Source: an uncultured Carboxylicivirga sp. (GTDB lineage Bacteria > Bacteroidota > Bacteroidia > Bacteroidales > Marinilabiliaceae). Taken from it: DNA of 64,000 bases. The stretch's first letter is position 1, and each line of letters begins with the position of its first letter. The position numbers and the translations under genes are program-made. The notes under the pieces are model-generated. The model worked only from the letters and a program-made list of their open reading frames with translations, was not told where the DNA came from and did not search any database. The stretch covers positions 5,584,724 to 5,648,723 of the forward strand of contig NZ_OY764327.1 of NCBI RefSeq assembly GCF_963668385.1. The letters run 5' to 3'. Positions 63,142 to 64,000 of this stretch are shown here, one piece after another.

Positions 63142-64000
63142 ATGAGTGGACTTGAGACCATCAAAATCAACTTCTTTATCAAGAAGACAAAATTGCTTAA
63201 AAACGGAGAAGCTCCAATCTTCGTTAGAATCATCATTAACAAAGAAAGAGACGAATATGCCTTAAAGAAAAGTATTCTACCTAAACAGTGGAACGAAACA
63301 AAACAATTAGCAAAAGGCAGTTCTGAAAAATCACAGGAAGTTAATCAGCTAATAGAACTTCACTCTTCAAAAATTAAATCTTACTTTGATTTCCTCATTA
63401 TGGACAATCAACAAGTATCTCCCAGAATTATTAAAGAAAAAATAGTTGGCAAAAAAGAAACCAGACGCACCATCCTAAAAGTATTCCAGGAACATAACGA
63501 CAATGCCAGAAAGCTAATTGGCATAGACTTCGCTCCTGACACAGTTCAGCGCTACGAAACCTGTTACACACATACTAAAGATTTTATTCGTTGGCAATAT
63601 AAACGTGAGGATATGGCCTTGGAAGACCTGAATCATCAGTTTGTACGTAATTATGAGTTATACCTAAAAACTGAGCGTAAATGTGCCCACAACACTGCCA
63701 TTAAGTATTTGAAGAACTTCAAAAAGATTGTTCGCATTGCATTGGCTAATGGTTGGATGAAGAAAGATCCATTTGCTACCATTAAATTCAAACTTAAGCC
63801 TGTTGATGCTGTATATCTTACCAAAGAGGAATTGGATACAGTTATCAATAAAGAAATAGGCATAGAACGTTTAAGACAGGTACGTGATGTTTTTGTGTTT
63901 TGTTGCTTTACCGGATTAGCCTTCTCCGATGCAAAGTCTTTAAAACGTGAACATATCACAACTGATGGAAACGGAATTACCTGGATTCATAAAAAACGTA
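63142..64000 (+). CDS. Tyrosine recombinase (phage integrase, Bacteroidota mobile-element type), partial
   Basis: The gene runs off the right edge; 286 residues are visible from ATG 63142. An arm-binding domain (IKINFFIKKTKLLKNGEAPIFVRI, ILPKQWNE) and a SAM-like core-binding domain (FIRWQYKREDMALEDLNHQFVRNYELYL) lead into the catalytic domain (VYLTKEELDTVIN, VFVFCCFTGLAFSDAKSL). At the first catalytic Arg position the motif reads FTGLAFSD, with Ala instead of Arg, as is common in IntDOT-like enzymes. The remaining catalytic residues lie outside the window. Sitting beside a tRNA-Ser gene, it probably directs integration of a mobile element that extends to the right. Confidence 0.93.
   Translation, partial: MSGLETIKINFFIKKTKLLKNGEAPIFVRIIINKERDEYALKKSILPKQWNETKQLAKGSSEKSQEVNQLIELHSSKIKSYFDFLIMDNQQVSPRIIKEKIVGKKETRRTILKVFQEHNDNARKLIGIDFAPDTVQRYETCYTHTKDFIRWQYKREDMALEDLNHQFVRNYELYLKTERKCAHNTAIKYLKNFKKIVRIALANGWMKKDPFATIKFKLKPVDAVYLTKEELDTVINKEIGIERLRQVRDVFVFCCFTGLAFSDAKSLKREHITTDGNGITWIHKKR

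Overview
The window is a low-GC chromosomal segment from a member of the Bacteroidota, most likely a marine or anaerobic Bacteroidales/Marinilabiliales-type organism. I infer this from promoters of the Bacteroidota form (TTTG or TTG, 17-21 nt, TAnnTTTG), the absence of strong Shine-Dalgarno sites, and Bacteroidota-typical families (HYC_CC_PP, DUF2023, SiaC/DUF1987, HU-related protein, GYDIA-type GHMP kinase). A species cannot be named from sequence reading alone.

Layout. 1-7187 (minus): a carbohydrate cluster with a truncated GH27 alpha-galactosidase, a sialate O-acetylesterase-like SGNH enzyme, a GH2 enzyme and an SDR dehydrogenase. 7400-10726: serine hydrolase, cold-shock protein, TrmO, NAD(P)-binding protein. 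10830-15350 (minus): a three-gene type I export operon (ABC, HlyD, TolC) whose ABC ATPase domain lacks several consensus catalytic motifs. 15794-23839 (plus): a Cu/Ag-type heavy-metal RND efflux operon (HYC_CC_PP, CusA, CusC, CusB) whose adaptor carries two extra C-terminal HMA-plus-CC modules, followed by a small gene with a third copy. 23847-32287: DUF2023 and flavodoxin, small conserved unknowns, SiaC, a C69 dipeptidase, an HU-related DNA-binding protein with a 22-bp-periodic motif array upstream, a secreted protein and a cation/proton antiporter. 32699-38238 (plus): ligA, a DUF6913-like gene, dapA, lpoB and a TPR-type lipoprotein. 38543-45887 (minus): a TetR-controlled ABC-2 exporter operon ending in an NlpC/P60 peptidase gene.

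46086-56858 (plus) is the most striking locus: nine tightly packed genes join leucine catabolism (3-methylcrotonyl-CoA carboxylase beta and alpha, methylglutaconyl-CoA hydratase, acyl-CoA dehydrogenase) to the mevalonate pathway (HMG-CoA reductase, GYDIA kinase, diphosphomevalonate decarboxylase, mevalonate kinase, type 2 IPP isomerase). Neither HMG-CoA synthase nor HMG-CoA lyase is present. Read as a pathway, HMG-CoA made from leucine could feed straight into isoprenoids.

57035-58754 (minus) is amt-glnK. 59111-62532 (plus) is an ECF sigma/putative anti-sigma operon with a DUF4097-like protein and two predicted envelope proteins. 62809-62893 is tRNA-Ser(UGA), immediately followed by a terminator, a 17-bp inverted repeat and a tyrosine recombinase that runs off the right edge; this looks like the left end of an integrative element.

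No CRISPR array, rRNA or intact insertion sequence was seen. All family assignments come from motif recognition by eye; no database search was run.
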